DNA of 64,000 bases from Acinetobacter sp. ANC 4648 (GTDB taxonomy: Bacteria; Pseudomonadota; Gammaproteobacteria; Pseudomonadales; Moraxellaceae). Both the position numbers and the translations under genes were made by a program. Position 1 is the stretch's first letter, and each line of letters opens with the position of its first letter. The notes beneath the pieces were generated by a model. The model did no database searches and was not told the DNA's origin. It saw nothing but the letters and a program-made list of their open reading frames with translations. Below, one piece after another: positions 28,025-38,653 of the stretch. The stretch lies in assembly GCF_002135345.1 (NCBI RefSeq), contig NZ_NEGI01000006.1:62001-126000 (forward strand), written 5' to 3'.

Positions 28025-29503
28025 ATGACTGATTTACACCGCTTATCGATTCGTGAAATGACTGAAGGGTTAAAAAACGCTCAGTTCTCTTCACGCGAGT
28101 TGACGCAACACTATTTAAACCGTATCGCAAAGATTGATACGCAAGTCAAATCTTATGTCACAGTTACAGCTGAACAAGCTTTGGCACAAGCAGATGCTGC
28201 AGATGCTGTACTAAAATCTGGAACAGCGGGTATTTTGACTGGTATTCCTTTAGCACATAAAGATATTTTCTGTACCCAAGGCATTAAGACCACAGCCGGT
28301 TCAAAAATGTTGGATAACTTTATCTCACCTTATGATGCGACGGTGGTCGCAAAAGCCAAAGCAGCAGGTCTAGTCACTTTAGGTAAAGTGAACATGGACG
28401 AATTTGCCATGGGTTCGACTTCTGAAAACTCTTACTACGGCGCAACTGCAAACCCTTGGAACTTAAACCATGTTCCGGGTGGTTCTTCTGGTGGATCTGC
28501 TGCGGCAGTCGCGGCAGATCTTGCTCCGATTGCAACGGGTACAGATACTGGTGGTTCAATTCGTCAGCCTGCATCTTTCTGTGGTTTAACTGGTTTGAAA
28601 CCTACCTATGGTCGTGTCTCTCGTTTCGGGATGATTGCCTATGCCTCATCTTTAGACCAAGGCGGTCCACTAGCACGTTCTGCGGAAGACTGTGCCTATT
28701 TAATGAATGTGATTGCAGGTCATGATCAAAAAGATTCAACTTCTATGGAAACAGATGTTGATGATTATGTTGAGAACCTCAATGCGACAGCAGTTAAAGG
28801 CCTACGCATTGGTATTCCGAAACAATATTTTAACGTGGTGGGTTTAGCTACGGATGTTAAAGCACGTGTTGAAGAATCACTAAAAAAATTGGAAAACATG
28901 GGCGCGACATTGGTTGAGATTGATCTCGACATGGTTGAAAGCTATGTACCAACCTATTATTTGATTGCGCCTGCTGAAGCATCTTCAAACTTGTCACGTT
29001 ATGACGGTGTGCGTTATGGCTACCGTTGTGAAAATCCTGTTGATTTAGAAGACTTGTACAAACGTTCACGCTCAGAAGGTTTTGGTGCAGAAGTTCAACG
29101 TCGCATCCTGATTGGTACCTATGCGTTATCTGCGGGTTATTACGATGCGTATTATGTAAAAGCACAAAAAGTACGTCGTTTAATCCAACAAGATTTCTTA
29201 AAAGCATTTGAGAGTGTCGATGTGATTGCTGCACCGTCAGCGCCAACTACCGCTTATAAAATTGGTGCGTCTTTAGATCCGGTTGCAATGTACTTAGGTG
29301 ACATCTACACCATCGCAGTTAACTTGGCCGGTCTACCTGCAATTAATGCGCCTGTTGGTTTTGATTCAAATAACTTACCTGTTGGCTTACAGCTTATTGG
29401 TAACTATTGGTCAGAATCTCAATTATTGTCTGTGGTACATCAGTACCAACAAGCAACCGATTGGCATACCAAACGTGCAGCAATTGCTGAGGAGAAAGCA
29501 TAA
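28025..29503 (+). CDS. gatA: Asp/Glu-tRNA amidotransferase subunit A
   Basis: The 492-residue amidase-signature subunit hydrolyses glutamine to supply ammonia. The Ser-cisSer-Lys triad can be placed: the lysine in PLAHKDIF (about residue 79) and the serines in the [11 protein letters not shown] and [10 protein letters not shown] segments (about 155 and 179). Its stop codon overlaps the gatB ATG (TAATG), which suggests coupled translation. Confidence 0.97.
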   Translation: MTDLHRLSIREMTEGLKNAQFSSRELTQHYLNRIAKIDTQVKSYVTVTAEQALAQADAADAVLKSGTAGILTGIPLAHKDIFCTQGIKTTAGSKMLDNFISPYDATVVAKAKAAGLVTLGKVNMDEFAMGSTSENSYYGATANPWNLNHVPGGSSGGSAAAVAADLAPIATGTDTGGSIRQPASFCGLTGLKPTYGRVSRFGMIAYASSLDQGGPLARSAEDCAYLMNVIAGHDQKDSTSMETDVDDYVENLNATAVKGLRIGIPKQYFNVVGLATDVKARVEESLKKLENMGATLVEIDLDMVESYVPTYYLIAPAEASSNLSRYDGVRYGYRCENPVDLEDLYKRSRSEGFGAEVQRRILIGTYALSAGYYDAYYVKAQKVRRLIQQDFLKAFESVDVIAAPSAPTTAYKIGASLDPVAMYLGDIYTIAVNLAGLPAINAPVGFDSNNLPVGLQLIGNYWSESQLLSVVHQYQQATDWHTKRAAIAEEKA

Positions 29504-30954
29504 TGGCGAAGCTTATTGATGGTTGGGAAGTGGTCATTGGTTTAGAAATCCATACCCAACTACAAACCAATACTAAAATTTTCTCAGGTTCTTCGACTGA
29601 ATTTGGTCAAGACCCAAATACGCAAGCCAGCCTTGTAGATTTGGCAATGCCGGGTGTATTACCTGTACTCAACCAAGCTGTTGTCGATTTAGCGGTTCGT
29701 TTCGGTTTAGGGATTGATGCTTATATCGATCAAGCCTCTGTGTTTGCACGTAAAAATTATTTTTACCCAGATTCACCGAAAGGCTACCAAATCAGCCAGA
29801 TGGATAATCCAATTGTTGGCTTAGGTCATGTGGATATTCAGCTTGAAGATGGCTCTGTGAAGCGCATAGGCGTGACACGTGCTCATCTAGAGGAAGATGC
29901 AGGTAAATCAATTCATGGTGCTGTTGCAGGCATGACAGGTATTGATTTAAACCGTGCATGTACGCCTTTGCTTGAGATTGTTTCCGAACCTGATATGCGT
30001 TCAGTTGAAGAAGCGGTGGCTTATGTGAAAACCATTCATACTTTGGTGCGATGGTTGGGTATTTCTGACGGCAACATGGCTGAAGGTTCGTTCCGTTGTG
30101 ATTGTAACGTGTCTTTACGTCGTCCAGGCAATGAGTTTGGTACACGTTGTGAATTGAAAAACATCAACTCTTTCCGTTTCATTGAACAAGCGATTAATGT
30201 TGAAATTGAACGCCAAATGGACATTTTGGAAAATGGTGGTTCAATCACGCAAGAAACGCGTTTGTTCGATCCTGTAAAAATGGAAACACGTTCAATGCGT
30301 TCTAAGGAAGAAGCTAACGATTATCGTTACTTCCCCGACCCTGACTTACTTCCTGTAATTATTACAGATGAGCAAATTGAACGTATTCGTGCGGAACTTC
30401 CTGAGTTGCCTGTCGCACGTCGTACGCGTTTTGTAGAAAGTTATGGTGTAACTGAATATGATTCGCATGTTTTGACTTTGTCGCGTGAAATGGCTGATTT
30501 TTATGAAGCTGTTGTAGTTGCTGCTGGTGGTGCGAAGCAAGCGAAATTGGCTGCGAACTGGGTAATGGGTGAATTCTCTGCTGCTTTAAATAAAGCTAGC
30601 TTAGAACTTCAAAGTTCGCCTGTTTCTGCTGAGCAGTTGGGTGGCATGGTTGCTCGTATTGCGGACAACACTATTAGCGGTAAGATTGCGAAGCAAGTGT
30701 TTGGCTTTATGTGGGATGAAGGTAAAACTGCCGATGCCATTATTACTGAAAAAGGCTTAAAGCAAGAAACCGATACTGGTGCAATTGAAGCGATTATTAA
30801 AGATGTTCTTGCAGCCAATGAAAAGATGGTTGAAGAGTTTAAAGCGGGTAAAGAGAAAGCTTTCAATGGTCTAGTTGGTCAAGTGATGAAAGCGTCTAAG
30901 GGGAAAGCTAACCCTGCGCAAGTAAATGAGTTAATGAAAAAATTGATTGGTTGA
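29503..30954 (+). CDS. gatB: Asp/Glu-tRNA amidotransferase subunit B
   Basis: The 483-residue subunit activates the tRNA-bound glutamate or aspartate and binds tRNA. It has the family start [13 protein letters not shown], the [12 protein letters not shown] block, [13 protein letters not shown] with metal-binding cysteines, and the C-terminal YqeY-like helical domain ending in [13 protein letters not shown]. It is the last gene of gatCAB and is followed by a terminator. Confidence 0.97.
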   Translation: MAKLIDGWEVVIGLEIHTQLQTNTKIFSGSSTEFGQDPNTQASLVDLAMPGVLPVLNQAVVDLAVRFGLGIDAYIDQASVFARKNYFYPDSPKGYQISQMDNPIVGLGHVDIQLEDGSVKRIGVTRAHLEEDAGKSIHGAVAGMTGIDLNRACTPLLEIVSEPDMRSVEEAVAYVKTIHTLVRWLGISDGNMAEGSFRCDCNVSLRRPGNEFGTRCELKNINSFRFIEQAINVEIERQMDILENGGSITQETRLFDPVKMETRSMRSKEEANDYRYFPDPDLLPVIITDEQIERIRAELPELPVARRTRFVESYGVTEYDSHVLTLSREMADFYEAVVVAAGGAKQAKLAANWVMGEFSAALNKASLELQSSPVSAEQLGGMVARIADNTISGKIAKQVFGFMWDEGKTADAIITEKGLKQETDTGAIEAIIKDVLAANEKMVEEFKAGKEKAFNGLVGQVMKASKGKANPAQVNELMKKLIG

Positions 30955-30976
30955 TTCGATTTATTTTTAAATAATA

Positions 30977-31000
30977 ACCTGCTTTAGAGCGGGTTTTTTT
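30977..31000 (+). terminator. gatCAB terminator
   Basis: An 8-bp stem AACCTGCT / AGCGGGTT (one G-T pair) with a TTAG loop is followed by seven T residues. Confidence 0.85.
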
Positions 31001-31289
31001 AAATATTTATTTCAATATAATTATCTTTAATATAAATATAGCTGGTAAATTTTTTTAACACCTTTCGAAATTTAGCCACATTTTTAATATTTTCTTTTCT
31101 AAATTCTTGGCTTTTCTTTTTTAGCTTATGATTGCCTCTTTGATAATCAATTCGAGCAAGTGGGGATGAAGTGAGTAAAGAATTTGATTTTTTTATCAAG
31201 ATCTTATTTAATTGCCAAAACCCACTACACTAAATACATTTTATAAATTTAAAAACATTAACATCTTTCAAAAAATCAAAGGGCAAAAA

Positions 31290-31760
31290 ATGAAAATAGC
31301 CATCCTTACACTCACTACATTTGCTCTCCTTAGTACAACCACTTTTGCAGAAACTAAACTCAATATTCCTGTAAAAGAAACCAGTCAAATATTCAAAGCA
31401 GCGGGCTTCGCCAAAACAAAAAATGGTTGGAAAGGCGAATGTAATACAGGTGGAATTACCATATATAAAGACTTAAATGGCGATGGTCTAAAAGATGCGG
31501 TCATTTCAGACCAGAGTACCATGTGTTATGGTAATACAGGTGTAGGCTACTACATCGTTGCACAACAGAAAAAAGGCCAATGGTAAACTATTCTTAAAGA
31601 AGTAGGCATGCCCGAATTTTTAAAAACCAAAGGAAAAGATGGCTGGCCAGATATTGAAAATGACGGCTCTGGTTTTTGCTTCGAAATTTTACGTTGGAAT
31701 GGTGATAAATATAAGGTTGACCGTTATGAAAACAATGGTAAAACATGTTCATTACACTAA
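31290..31760 (+). pseudogene. Secreted protein gene interrupted by an in-frame stop
   Basis: From the ATG at 31290 (after AAGGG) the product has a signal peptide ending near TFAET, a KTKNGWKGECNTGG segment and a DLNGDGLKD motif that looks like a calcium-binding or FG-GAP-type loop. A TAA at 31584-31586, straight after QKKGQW, stops the frame. Without this codon the same frame continues with coherent protein (KEVGMPEFLKTKGKDGWPD..., then DGSGFCFEILRWNGDKYKV and a second-half cysteine) to the TAA at 31758-31760, 156 codons in all. One base change (AAA or CAA to TAA) explains it. A sequencing error is the main alternative. The function is unknown. Confidence 0.75.
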
Positions 31761-31778
31761 AATTTTAGATTCCGTTGC

Positions 31779-31808
31779 AAAAGCCCATCAACTTTAGAGG
31801 GGCTTTTT
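31779..31808. terminator. Terminator after the interrupted gene
   Basis: AAAAGCCC ... GGGCTTTT arms with a T-run lie between the interrupted gene and the convergent gene at 31816. Confidence 0.7.
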
Positions 31809-31815
31809 GAATCAC

Positions 31816-32349
31816 TTACTTCCCAAGCCCCAACTTACCCAAAATATCAGGCGTTAAAAAAGTCATTACCAATTTATTCAAATCCAAATAACGAACCACA
31901 CCCTGCAATTGCTGTTTTACTTCAGGGTTCTTAATAATCTCTTCACCTGTACTACGCCCTAACTGCTGAAAACTTTCACCAACAGCTTGTATACCTTCCG
32001 CCTGAATCACAGCTTTAGTCTGAGCAGAACATTGTTCTACAATTACATGTTGTAAAACCTGAGCAAACTTTTGATCAAGTTGGTTTTTTTGCTCAGTCGT
32101 CACATTACTAAAACTCTTTAAATCAGGATGGGTAGATAAAGCCACAAACGTCCATTGCAACACCGTGGTTTTATCCGTTGCCGTTGTGGCTTTCACTAAA
32201 CAATCACTTAACTGATCAACGGTTTGCCCTGCACTTGCGAATTGCGTAGCACCCAACAAGGTCACAGCCATGAATACAGAACGGCTCGTCAATGAAACGC
32301 GTTGGCGAATAACAACAAAAATACGGTGTGACATAAGGAGAATGCTCAT
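31816..32349 (-). CDS. Exported protein of unknown function
   Basis: The 177-residue frame has a hydrophobic stretch ending in TQFASAGQ, a signal-peptidase-type site. The N-terminal 26 residues before the methionine at codon 27 are basic and unusual for a signal peptide, so the true start may be at codon 6 or 27. The mature part has two cysteines (about residues 49 and 107), mostly helical sequence, and segments such as STGEEIIKNPEVKQQLQG. I do not recognise a domain. It is monocistronic. Confidence 0.7.
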   Translation of the reverse strand: MSILLMSHRIFVVIRQRVSLTSRSVFMAVTLLGATQFASAGQTVDQLSDCLVKATTATDKTTVLQWTFVALSTHPDLKSFSNVTTEQKNQLDQKFAQVLQHVIVEQCSAQTKAVIQAEGIQAVGESFQQLGRSTGEEIIKNPEVKQQLQGVVRYLDLNKLVMTFLTPDILGKLGLGK

Positions 32350-32823
32350 ACAAAATCAAATTCTTTGTACCATATAAGCTATCCCTTCACCTGTTATGAC
32401 TATGTAACTTACAAGCGCAAAATTAGAAGTAAAACAGTATCGTTGGAAAAACTCAAAAAATAGATAATGCTTTACTATTTGATAGTAATAAATGACGATA
32501 ATATGATCTAAATTCGGCTTAAAATTCCGTCCTTTAAAGAAGTATGTTTGGATAAATTTGTAAGCCTCACAATGTATCTAAAACACCCTCCTTCCTTATT
32601 AAGCTGCAACAAAACAACAGCTAGTAGCTATTGAGCAAGATAATCCAAAAGTACAACTCATAAAAATAAATAATTACATTTTAATATCAATAACTTAAAC
32701 CAAAAATAACCATAAAGATTATTATAAAAAATCTATTAAAAATCTCTCTTCAAACAACCTTTTTCACAGTATAATTAACGCAAATATACCACTTTAGTTT
32801 TCCACACTATTTTTGAGTGCAGA
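32350..32823. other. Gene-free intergenic region
   Basis: About 470 AT-rich bases lie between divergent genes. No coding frame, RNA structure or repeat was recognised. Confidence 0.5.
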
Positions 32824-33759
32824 ATGTCAAAAAATATCGCAACGCTCATTGGCTTTACTGCAATCTTACAATGGTCTTCTATCGTTGGATTACTCAAAAC
32901 AATCAGTACTAAAATTGGAGCTGATCTAGCGGTTACCTGTATGTATACCTTCAGTGCCATCATTTTATTACTCTTATTTCGTATCCCGAACTTAAAACAA
33001 ATTTCTAAATATTATCTTATTTTTGCCACCAGTTTATTTGTGGTTTATGAGCTCTGTTTTTCTTATGCAATTGCGCTCGCACAAACCTCTGAACAAGCCA
33101 TCGAAATTAGCTTGGTCGGCTATTTATGGCCAAGCTTAACCATTGCAACTTTAATTATATTTAAAGAGCTCAAATTTAATTTTTTAGTGGTAATTGGTCT
33201 CATAATTAGCTTAAGCGGCATAATTCTTATTCAAACGGGCAATGGGACTTTTAGTTGGACATCGGTATTACATAATATTCAGCAAAACCCAATCAGTTAT
33301 ATTTTAGCGCTACTCGGTGCAAGTTTATGGGCACTGTATTGTGTCATCACCAAAAAATATAGTAATGGTCACAATCCAATTGCACTATTTTTTCTGGTTA
33401 TTGCGATTGTACTTTGGCTCAAAATGCTATTTTTACATGAGATTAAAAGTATACCTAGCATAGACTCAACCACACTGATTTATATGGCTATTTTATCTAT
33501 CGTGACTGCATTGGGTTATGCAGCGTGGAATATTGGTATTATCAAAGGGAATATAACTATTTTAGTTACCCTCTCCTATTTTAGCCCTGTTTTCTCACCC
33601 TTCATTTCTATGCTGATTTTAAAGACCAGTTTATCCAGCAATTTTTGGAGTGGCGCTATTTTAGTGACTTTGGGTTCATTAGTTTGTTGGATCTCTACCA
33701 ACTGGCAACCGATCAAAGTAAAACTCAGTGCTGTAAAGATGAAATATAGCTGTAACTGA
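32824..33759 (+). CDS. yddG: YddG-like aromatic amino acid exporter (DMT/EamA family)
   Basis: The 311-residue protein has ten hydrophobic segments in two EamA repeats. Order and motifs follow E. coli YddG closely: ATLIGFTAILQWSSIVGL, YELCFSYAIALAQTSEQAIE, VGYLWPSLTI, ALLGASLWALYCVITKKY and AAWNIGIIKGNITIL. YddG exports aromatic amino acids and their analogues across the inner membrane. The gene is solitary. Confidence 0.85.
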   Translation: MSKNIATLIGFTAILQWSSIVGLLKTISTKIGADLAVTCMYTFSAIILLLLFRIPNLKQISKYYLIFATSLFVVYELCFSYAIALAQTSEQAIEISLVGYLWPSLTIATLIIFKELKFNFLVVIGLIISLSGIILIQTGNGTFSWTSVLHNIQQNPISYILALLGASLWALYCVITKKYSNGHNPIALFFLVIAIVLWLKMLFLHEIKSIPSIDSTTLIYMAILSIVTALGYAAWNIGIIKGNITILVTLSYFSPVFSPFISMLILKTSLSSNFWSGAILVTLGSLVCWISTNWQPIKVKLSAVKMKYSCN

Positions 33760-33960
33760 TTCAATATAAAGATGTGAATGAAAAGCCAATAGGTTGATTA
33801 CTTTTAACTCGAAAATACCATTTATAAATTATCACTCAGTGTAATCAATTGCTGTTTACTGTAAAAATTATTCGACTAAAGAAAATAATAAGCGTCTTAA
33901 AAATACAATCCTGTTGTGCTATGTTTGATCTAAATAATTATATCTAAAAGAGGAAAAAAC

Positions 33961-34539
33961 ATGTCTAAAAAAATATTAATGCTAGTTGGGGACTATGTCG
34001 AAGACTATGAAGTAATGGTTCCTTTTCAGTTTCTTACTGGCTTAGGCTATATCGTACATGCGGTCTGTCCTGACAAAAAATCGGGTGACAGTATCGCAAC
34101 AGCCATTCACGATTTTGAAGGTGAACAAACCTATAGTGAAAAGCGCGGACATAATTTTGCGATTAATTATGACTTTATTTCAGTCAATACTCAGAACTAT
34201 GTCGGACTGGTCATTCCAGGTGGTCGCTCACCAGAATACTTACGTATGAATGATCGTGTTATTGCCATTGTCCGTGAATTTGATGCAGCAAAAAAACCAA
34301 TTGCTTCTGTTTGTCATGGGGCACAGCTACTTGCTGCTGCTGATATACTTAAGGGTCGTTTATGCTCGGCTTACCCTGCATGTGCGGCGGAAGTTAAACT
34401 TGCAGGCGGTCAATATGCAGATATCGCTGTGACTGAAGCCATTACGGATGGACATCTTATTACTGCCCCTGCTTGGCCTGCACATCCAGCTTGGTTAGCA
34501 CAGTTTGTTAAAACATTAGGCGCAACGATTCGTCTCTAA
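33961..34539 (+). CDS. DJ-1/PfpI-family protein
   Basis: The 192-residue protein has the DJ-1/PfpI fold markers: an acidic residue near the N-terminus (DYVEDYE), [13 protein letters not shown], and the nucleophile elbow [10 protein letters not shown] with the conserved cysteine followed by histidine. Members act as proteases, chaperones or glyoxalase/deglycase-type stress enzymes, and the sequence cannot choose among them. AGAGGAAAAAAC gives a good ribosome binding site. It is monocistronic. Confidence 0.88.
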   Translation: MSKKILMLVGDYVEDYEVMVPFQFLTGLGYIVHAVCPDKKSGDSIATAIHDFEGEQTYSEKRGHNFAINYDFISVNTQNYVGLVIPGGRSPEYLRMNDRVIAIVREFDAAKKPIASVCHGAQLLAAADILKGRLCSAYPACAAEVKLAGGQYADIAVTEAITDGHLITAPAWPAHPAWLAQFVKTLGATIRL

Positions 34540-34822
34540 TTTTAGTCAAAATAATATTCATATAAAAATAGGTTTTGCTCACTTCATAACTCGTTGCTGG
34601 AGTGAGCCACGAGTAAGCCCAACGATTAAATGTTATGAGTACCTTCACTACTGATTGCTTTCGCCCAAAACAACTTGGCTTTAACAGCATCAATATATAT
34701 TTTACCTAGCATTATTATGATTATTCACTCGCTCAACTAAATACTTTAACTCGTGTCTTGAAATACGAATTAAATACGCTATTCAAACTAAAAATAAATC
34801 ATGCTCAAAGCAAAGGCAAAGC

Positions 34823-35659
34823 TTAACGATTCATTAACTGCCGATGTATGGTCGGATGTTTATTCCAATACCAATAAAAATAGGTATTTTCAGTTTGCAA
34901 CATCGTATGCGTACTTAACGTATTTTTATCTAACTGCCCCCAACACGCTTGCGCAGCATTACGATTATTATGTAAATCAATAAATTCCTGACCATGTAAT
35001 CTAGGCTTTGATGGAATATATAAAGCCTGCCCCATAGGAATCCACAAATCTGCTAAATAAATTTTCCCGAGTTTTGGCCAATAACGCGCAACCGAAACTA
35101 CCAATGGAAGCTCTCGATCTGTCGATGCAAAGATATGAGGGAAATCATGGTGTTCTAAGTCAGTACAAACAAAAGGAAATAAAGTTTTTCCTTCGCCTAC
35201 GCTTCTTCCTGAATCTAAATAAGGACACCAATGGCCTGCAAACATGCCATATTCATATTCAATTTGTGAAAGCATTGCAACATGACTCTCTATTTTGATT
35301 GCCTGTCCCTGTTTTACCAGTGTAATTCCAAATGCTGCAGCATTCTTTCTCGTGGCCCACATAGGTTCATACTCGAACTGTATGCCATCAAACTCTAATT
35401 GTATCTCTAGGCCATATTTAGAGTTAACCTTAGTCCCCAACTCTTTAGAAACGTTATATTCACGTCCCTTACATTTCATTATTTTAAATTTATCCACTTC
35501 GAGTGAGTTTAACCCTTTCGGTAAGGTAGACAAATATGTTGGTCGCCCTGCATCATTATAAAAATAAGGTGTTTGTTTGATATTGACTTCTATTTTTCGT
35601 TTTTCTCGATCTAACAATTGTTGTTCAAAATAAATAGAATGCTTCACCGACTCACTCAT
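34823..35659 (-). CDS. Protein of unknown function, 278 residues
   Basis: No domain is recognised. There is no signal peptide or membrane helix. The sequence is rich in tyrosine and tryptophan, especially in the C-terminal half (VARYWPKLGKIYLADLWIPMG, then NTYFYWYWNKHP), and has a few scattered cysteines. The start ATG at 35659 follows AAGGATC at workable spacing. It lies 92 bases downstream of the lipoprotein gene at 35752 on the same strand, so the two may be co-transcribed. The long intact frame and clean context support a real gene. Confidence 0.75.
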   Translation of the reverse strand: MSESVKHSIYFEQQLLDREKRKIEVNIKQTPYFYNDAGRPTYLSTLPKGLNSLEVDKFKIMKCKGREYNVSKELGTKVNSKYGLEIQLEFDGIQFEYEPMWATRKNAAAFGITLVKQGQAIKIESHVAMLSQIEYEYGMFAGHWCPYLDSGRSVGEGKTLFPFVCTDLEHHDFPHIFASTDRELPLVVSVARYWPKLGKIYLADLWIPMGQALYIPSKPRLHGQEFIDLHNNRNAAQACWGQLDKNTLSTHTMLQTENTYFYWYWNKHPTIHRQLMNR

Positions 35660-35751
35660 TGCGATGATCCTTATATATTATTTTTGTTTTATCAAATCTA
35701 TCGAGCGTTTAATTTAATTCTTCAATTTGACTAAACGCTCTTTTAGAAGCC

Positions 35752-36780
35752 TTATTTCAACTGCTTCAACATATGCTTCGCCCCAGTATGATTCTGATTA
35801 CTGGCTAAATTTTGCAAAATACCTGCAGCCTTAGCTTTAGGATTAGAAAATTTACTGCTATATGCCGGTACATTAGTTAAACAACGTGCGAATAACACTC
35901 CAGATTCAGCATAAGCGTTAATTCCACTTGAACCATACAATTTCCCATAATTATAAGCTTTTTCCGCATTATTACAGGCATTTATCTGATTTTGACCTTT
36001 GTTTAAATCCTTACGTGCCGCAACAAATAATTTCATCTGTTGTGTTTGTGGTTTATCTACAATTTTCTCAACTGGTTTTACTGCTGTTTCTACAACTTTT
36101 TCAGCTGGTTTCACCGCTATTTCAGGTTGCTGATTACGATTTTGGTTCGCTTGCTGACTATTTTTTTTCTCCTCTGCTTTCTTTTGAGCAGCGGTATTTG
36201 CAACTATGTTTTTATTAACTTGAGTATCGGCTTTAGTCTTTTTAACTATTACAGTACTAACTATACTACTGCTATAAAATTTTTTCACTTCATCTGCAGT
36301 CATCATTTTGGTGTGTAAACTCACTACACGGGTCTCACCGCTCGTATCCAGCTTTCGTTCAGCAACAGGCTCAATAGAAACAATCCAACGCTGACCATCC
36401 TCTTGCAGACACTGATAGGCACCAACCCCTTGATGAACACTACTATAAGTTGATAATAACTTTTTCGTCCAAGACTCTTTAATCAGACTCATCGAACTTT
36501 TCTGTAAAAGTGAAAACTTCCCACCTTTGGCATTGCAATAACTACTTAAATATTTTTTAGGAATTAACGACTGAACGTCCTGATTACTTTGTTTCGGATC
36601 CCAGTAATAAACATACTCTTTTGCTGCGCCATTGCTCGCATTTATATTTTTGTTATCAATCAGCTCCTGAGCGGAGCTAAATTTTTGCAGTGAATCGGAG
36701 TTTAAACCGCCCATGCTGGTACAGCCATGTAAAGCCATGCCGACTACGCTGCCCGTCAGGATAAGTGCTTTGAAATTCAC
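35752..36780 (-). CDS. Predicted lipoprotein with Pro/Lys/Val repeats, unknown function
   Basis: The 342-residue product has a lipoprotein signal with lipobox ALHGC (cysteine at residue 19). A globular N-terminal part (about 30-180) follows, with three cysteines and the segment QRWIVSIEPVAERK. Next comes a low-complexity linker (about 185-245) rich in K, Q and N, with near-repeats of VKPAEKVVET/VKPVEKIVDK. A helical C-terminal region (about 250-342) carries two cysteines, NNAEKAYNYGKLYGSSG and a tetratricopeptide/SEL1-like feel. It probably spans the periplasm from a membrane anchor. The function is unknown. Confidence 0.78.
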   Translation of the reverse strand: MNFKALILTGSVVGMALHGCTSMGGLNSDSLQKFSSAQELIDNKNINASNGAAKEYVYYWDPKQSNQDVQSLIPKKYLSSYCNAKGGKFSLLQKSSMSLIKESWTKKLLSTYSSVHQGVGAYQCLQEDGQRWIVSIEPVAERKLDTSGETRVVSLHTKMMTADEVKKFYSSSIVSTVIVKKTKADTQVNKNIVANTAAQKKAEEKKNSQQANQNRNQQPEIAVKPAEKVVETAVKPVEKIVDKPQTQQMKLFVAARKDLNKGQNQINACNNAEKAYNYGKLYGSSGINAYAESGVLFARCLTNVPAYSSKFSNPKAKAAGILQNLASNQNHTGAKHMLKQLK

Positions 36781-37002
36781 TGATGCTTCTCAATAATGCT
36801 GAATTAAAGAAAATATATCAAAACCACATAAAAGACAAAATGTATGACATTGATTTTACTAATTATTCACCATTATTTAATTTGAATTTGTACTTACAAT
36901 TGAAGCATAAATGCCAAACTAAACCACCATTTATAACAAAACACTGACTACTGAACATTTATATATACATTTTTTAATAGTTTAAATTAATTTAAGCCTC
37001 AA

Positions 37003-37030
37003 AATAAAACCCGCAATTTGCAGGTTTTAT
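37003..37030 (-). terminator. Terminator of sbmA
   Basis: Nine-bp arms AATAAAACC / GGTTTTATT plus an inner GCA/TGC pair lie 24 bases beyond the sbmA stop codon, with T residues at the minus-strand 3' side. Confidence 0.65.
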
Positions 37031-37053
37031 TAGATTCTTAGAAAATTCAGAAC

Positions 37054-38247
37054 TTAATCTTTTAAAACCGCTTCAAATGATTTTAAGCGTTTATAAATCG
37101 ATAACAACTCAATAATCGTTGGCCACGAACTAATCAAGTATTGAAATGAACTACGTACCTGATCAAATACGTTATTAATTTGCGACATTAAACCCAATGT
37201 CATCTTGCCTGCCGCAATACTCGGAAATAATACAAATAAACTATAAATATTATCCAACTGTAAATACCAAATACGCGCTAAATTAAAATAGACATAATGG
37301 AAATACAAACGGAAATAGTTAAATCTCACCTTACTAAATAACTCTTTTAAAGTCTGTGGATCAGCACGTTCCTCATAATCTTCACCATAGACCAACTCTT
37401 TACGATAAGCGGCTTCTACTTTCTGATTATTAAATTCCAAGCCTGGCAACTTAATACCAATTACAGCCAATACCACCGTACCAAACAATGCCCAAACAAT
37501 CGCTGCCCACACTAAAGAATGTGGAATAGCACCTACAATAGGCAAAGCTGTAACATGTTCAGACAATTTAAACAAAATCGGTAAAAAGGCAATCAGAGTC
37601 ATCACTGCTTTAATAAAGTTAACGCCTAAGTTTTCCATTGTGGTGGCAAAACGCATGGTATCTTCCTGAATACGCTGCGATGCACCCTCAATGTGCCGTA
37701 ACTGCTTCCAATGCGCCGTATAATATTCATTCATTGCAGTACGCCAACGGAAAATATAATGGCTAACAAAAAATGAGTTTAAGATCGACAAAGTCACTGC
37801 AACCATTGCGATATACAAAAAGGTCAAAACCCCTAAATACAAATCTTTAACATTCCCACCATGTTCTAGCATTTTTTGGATTAAATCGTAGAATGGGTTG
37901 TACCATGCGTTAATCAATACACCAACTTGTACGCCAAACCAAATATTGAATAAAATAAATGCCGAGCCCCACACCGACCATTTTTGCCAAGAATTATTCG
38001 ATTTAATATGCCAAAAAATTGCAAAAATTGCCGTCGATACGAAAAACCAGAGATAAAACCACAAAAATTGTGCTGACCAAAAACGCGTTACATCCACAGG
38101 TAAATCTGCTGTTGCATAACCTTTAGGAAAGCCAATAAATGTCCCCCAAGTATTTCCACCTGAGTACCATAAAACTAAATTAACGATAAACCAAATCACC
38201 AACGTACTAATAAACCAGCGTGGATTCGGGAAAAATGACTTAAACAT
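37054..38247 (-). CDS. sbmA: SbmA/BacA-family peptide antibiotic transporter
   Basis: The 397-residue inner-membrane protein has several helices and SbmA/BacA hallmarks: [13 protein letters not shown], a [13 protein letters not shown] stretch with [20 protein letters not shown], and [20 protein letters not shown]. SbmA uses the proton gradient to import proline-rich peptides, microcins and bleomycin-like drugs, so it can set sensitivity to such compounds. It has the length of E. coli SbmA. The gene is solitary with its own terminator. Confidence 0.92.
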   Translation of the reverse strand: MFKSFFPNPRWFISTLVIWFIVNLVLWYSGGNTWGTFIGFPKGYATADLPVDVTRFWSAQFLWFYLWFFVSTAIFAIFWHIKSNNSWQKWSVWGSAFILFNIWFGVQVGVLINAWYNPFYDLIQKMLEHGGNVKDLYLGVLTFLYIAMVAVTLSILNSFFVSHYIFRWRTAMNEYYTAHWKQLRHIEGASQRIQEDTMRFATTMENLGVNFIKAVMTLIAFLPILFKLSEHVTALPIVGAIPHSLVWAAIVWALFGTVVLAVIGIKLPGLEFNNQKVEAAYRKELVYGEDYEERADPQTLKELFSKVRFNYFRLYFHYVYFNLARIWYLQLDNIYSLFVLFPSIAAGKMTLGLMSQINNVFDQVRSSFQYLISSWPTIIELLSIYKRLKSFEAVLKD

Positions 38248-38653
38248 TCAGCGTAACTATCCTTAAATATTATTTTAACCACTTTGAATTGATACTAATC
38301 TTAAAAGCTTAATTTTGCTTAAAACTTTTTAATATGTTTTGTTTATTTTCTTCGGTTATATTTTATATATTTGACTCAAGCACTTCAGCTCAAAATCATG
38401 TTCTTAACCTGTCAATTCATCATATTACACTTGAGTGAGTTTATTGAAATTAAGATGATTATTTTACTTTGGAGCAATTCCTGAAAAGTGCGGCTTAATT
38501 TTTGAAAGCATAACCTTCACAAAATAGCCCACTCAGCGTTAATCACACACTAATCAATATTCACTAATCGCCTATTCATTTAAAACTAAAAATGATCATT
38601 CAAGCCCAATCTTTAAATATTTTGAAAATTGAGCTTTAAAAGAACAGTGTGGT
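38248..38653. other. Gene-free intergenic region
   Basis: About 400 AT-rich bases lie between sbmA and glpK, both on the minus strand. No gene or clear hairpin terminator was recognised. Confidence 0.5.

Noticed and set aside
30999-31199. 66-codon minus-strand frame after gatB
   Set aside because: It begins only with TTG, runs into the gatB terminator and has very AT-rich codons. It looks like chance or a decayed remnant.
34801-34983. 60-codon plus-strand frame near 34.8 kb
   Set aside because: It lies almost wholly antisense to the 3' end of the longer gene at 34823-35659 and has no supporting features.
35703-35740. GAGCGTTTA / TAAACGCTC hairpin after the lipoprotein gene
   Set aside because: It has a long 20-base loop and no T-run in the direction of transcription, so I do not call it a terminator.
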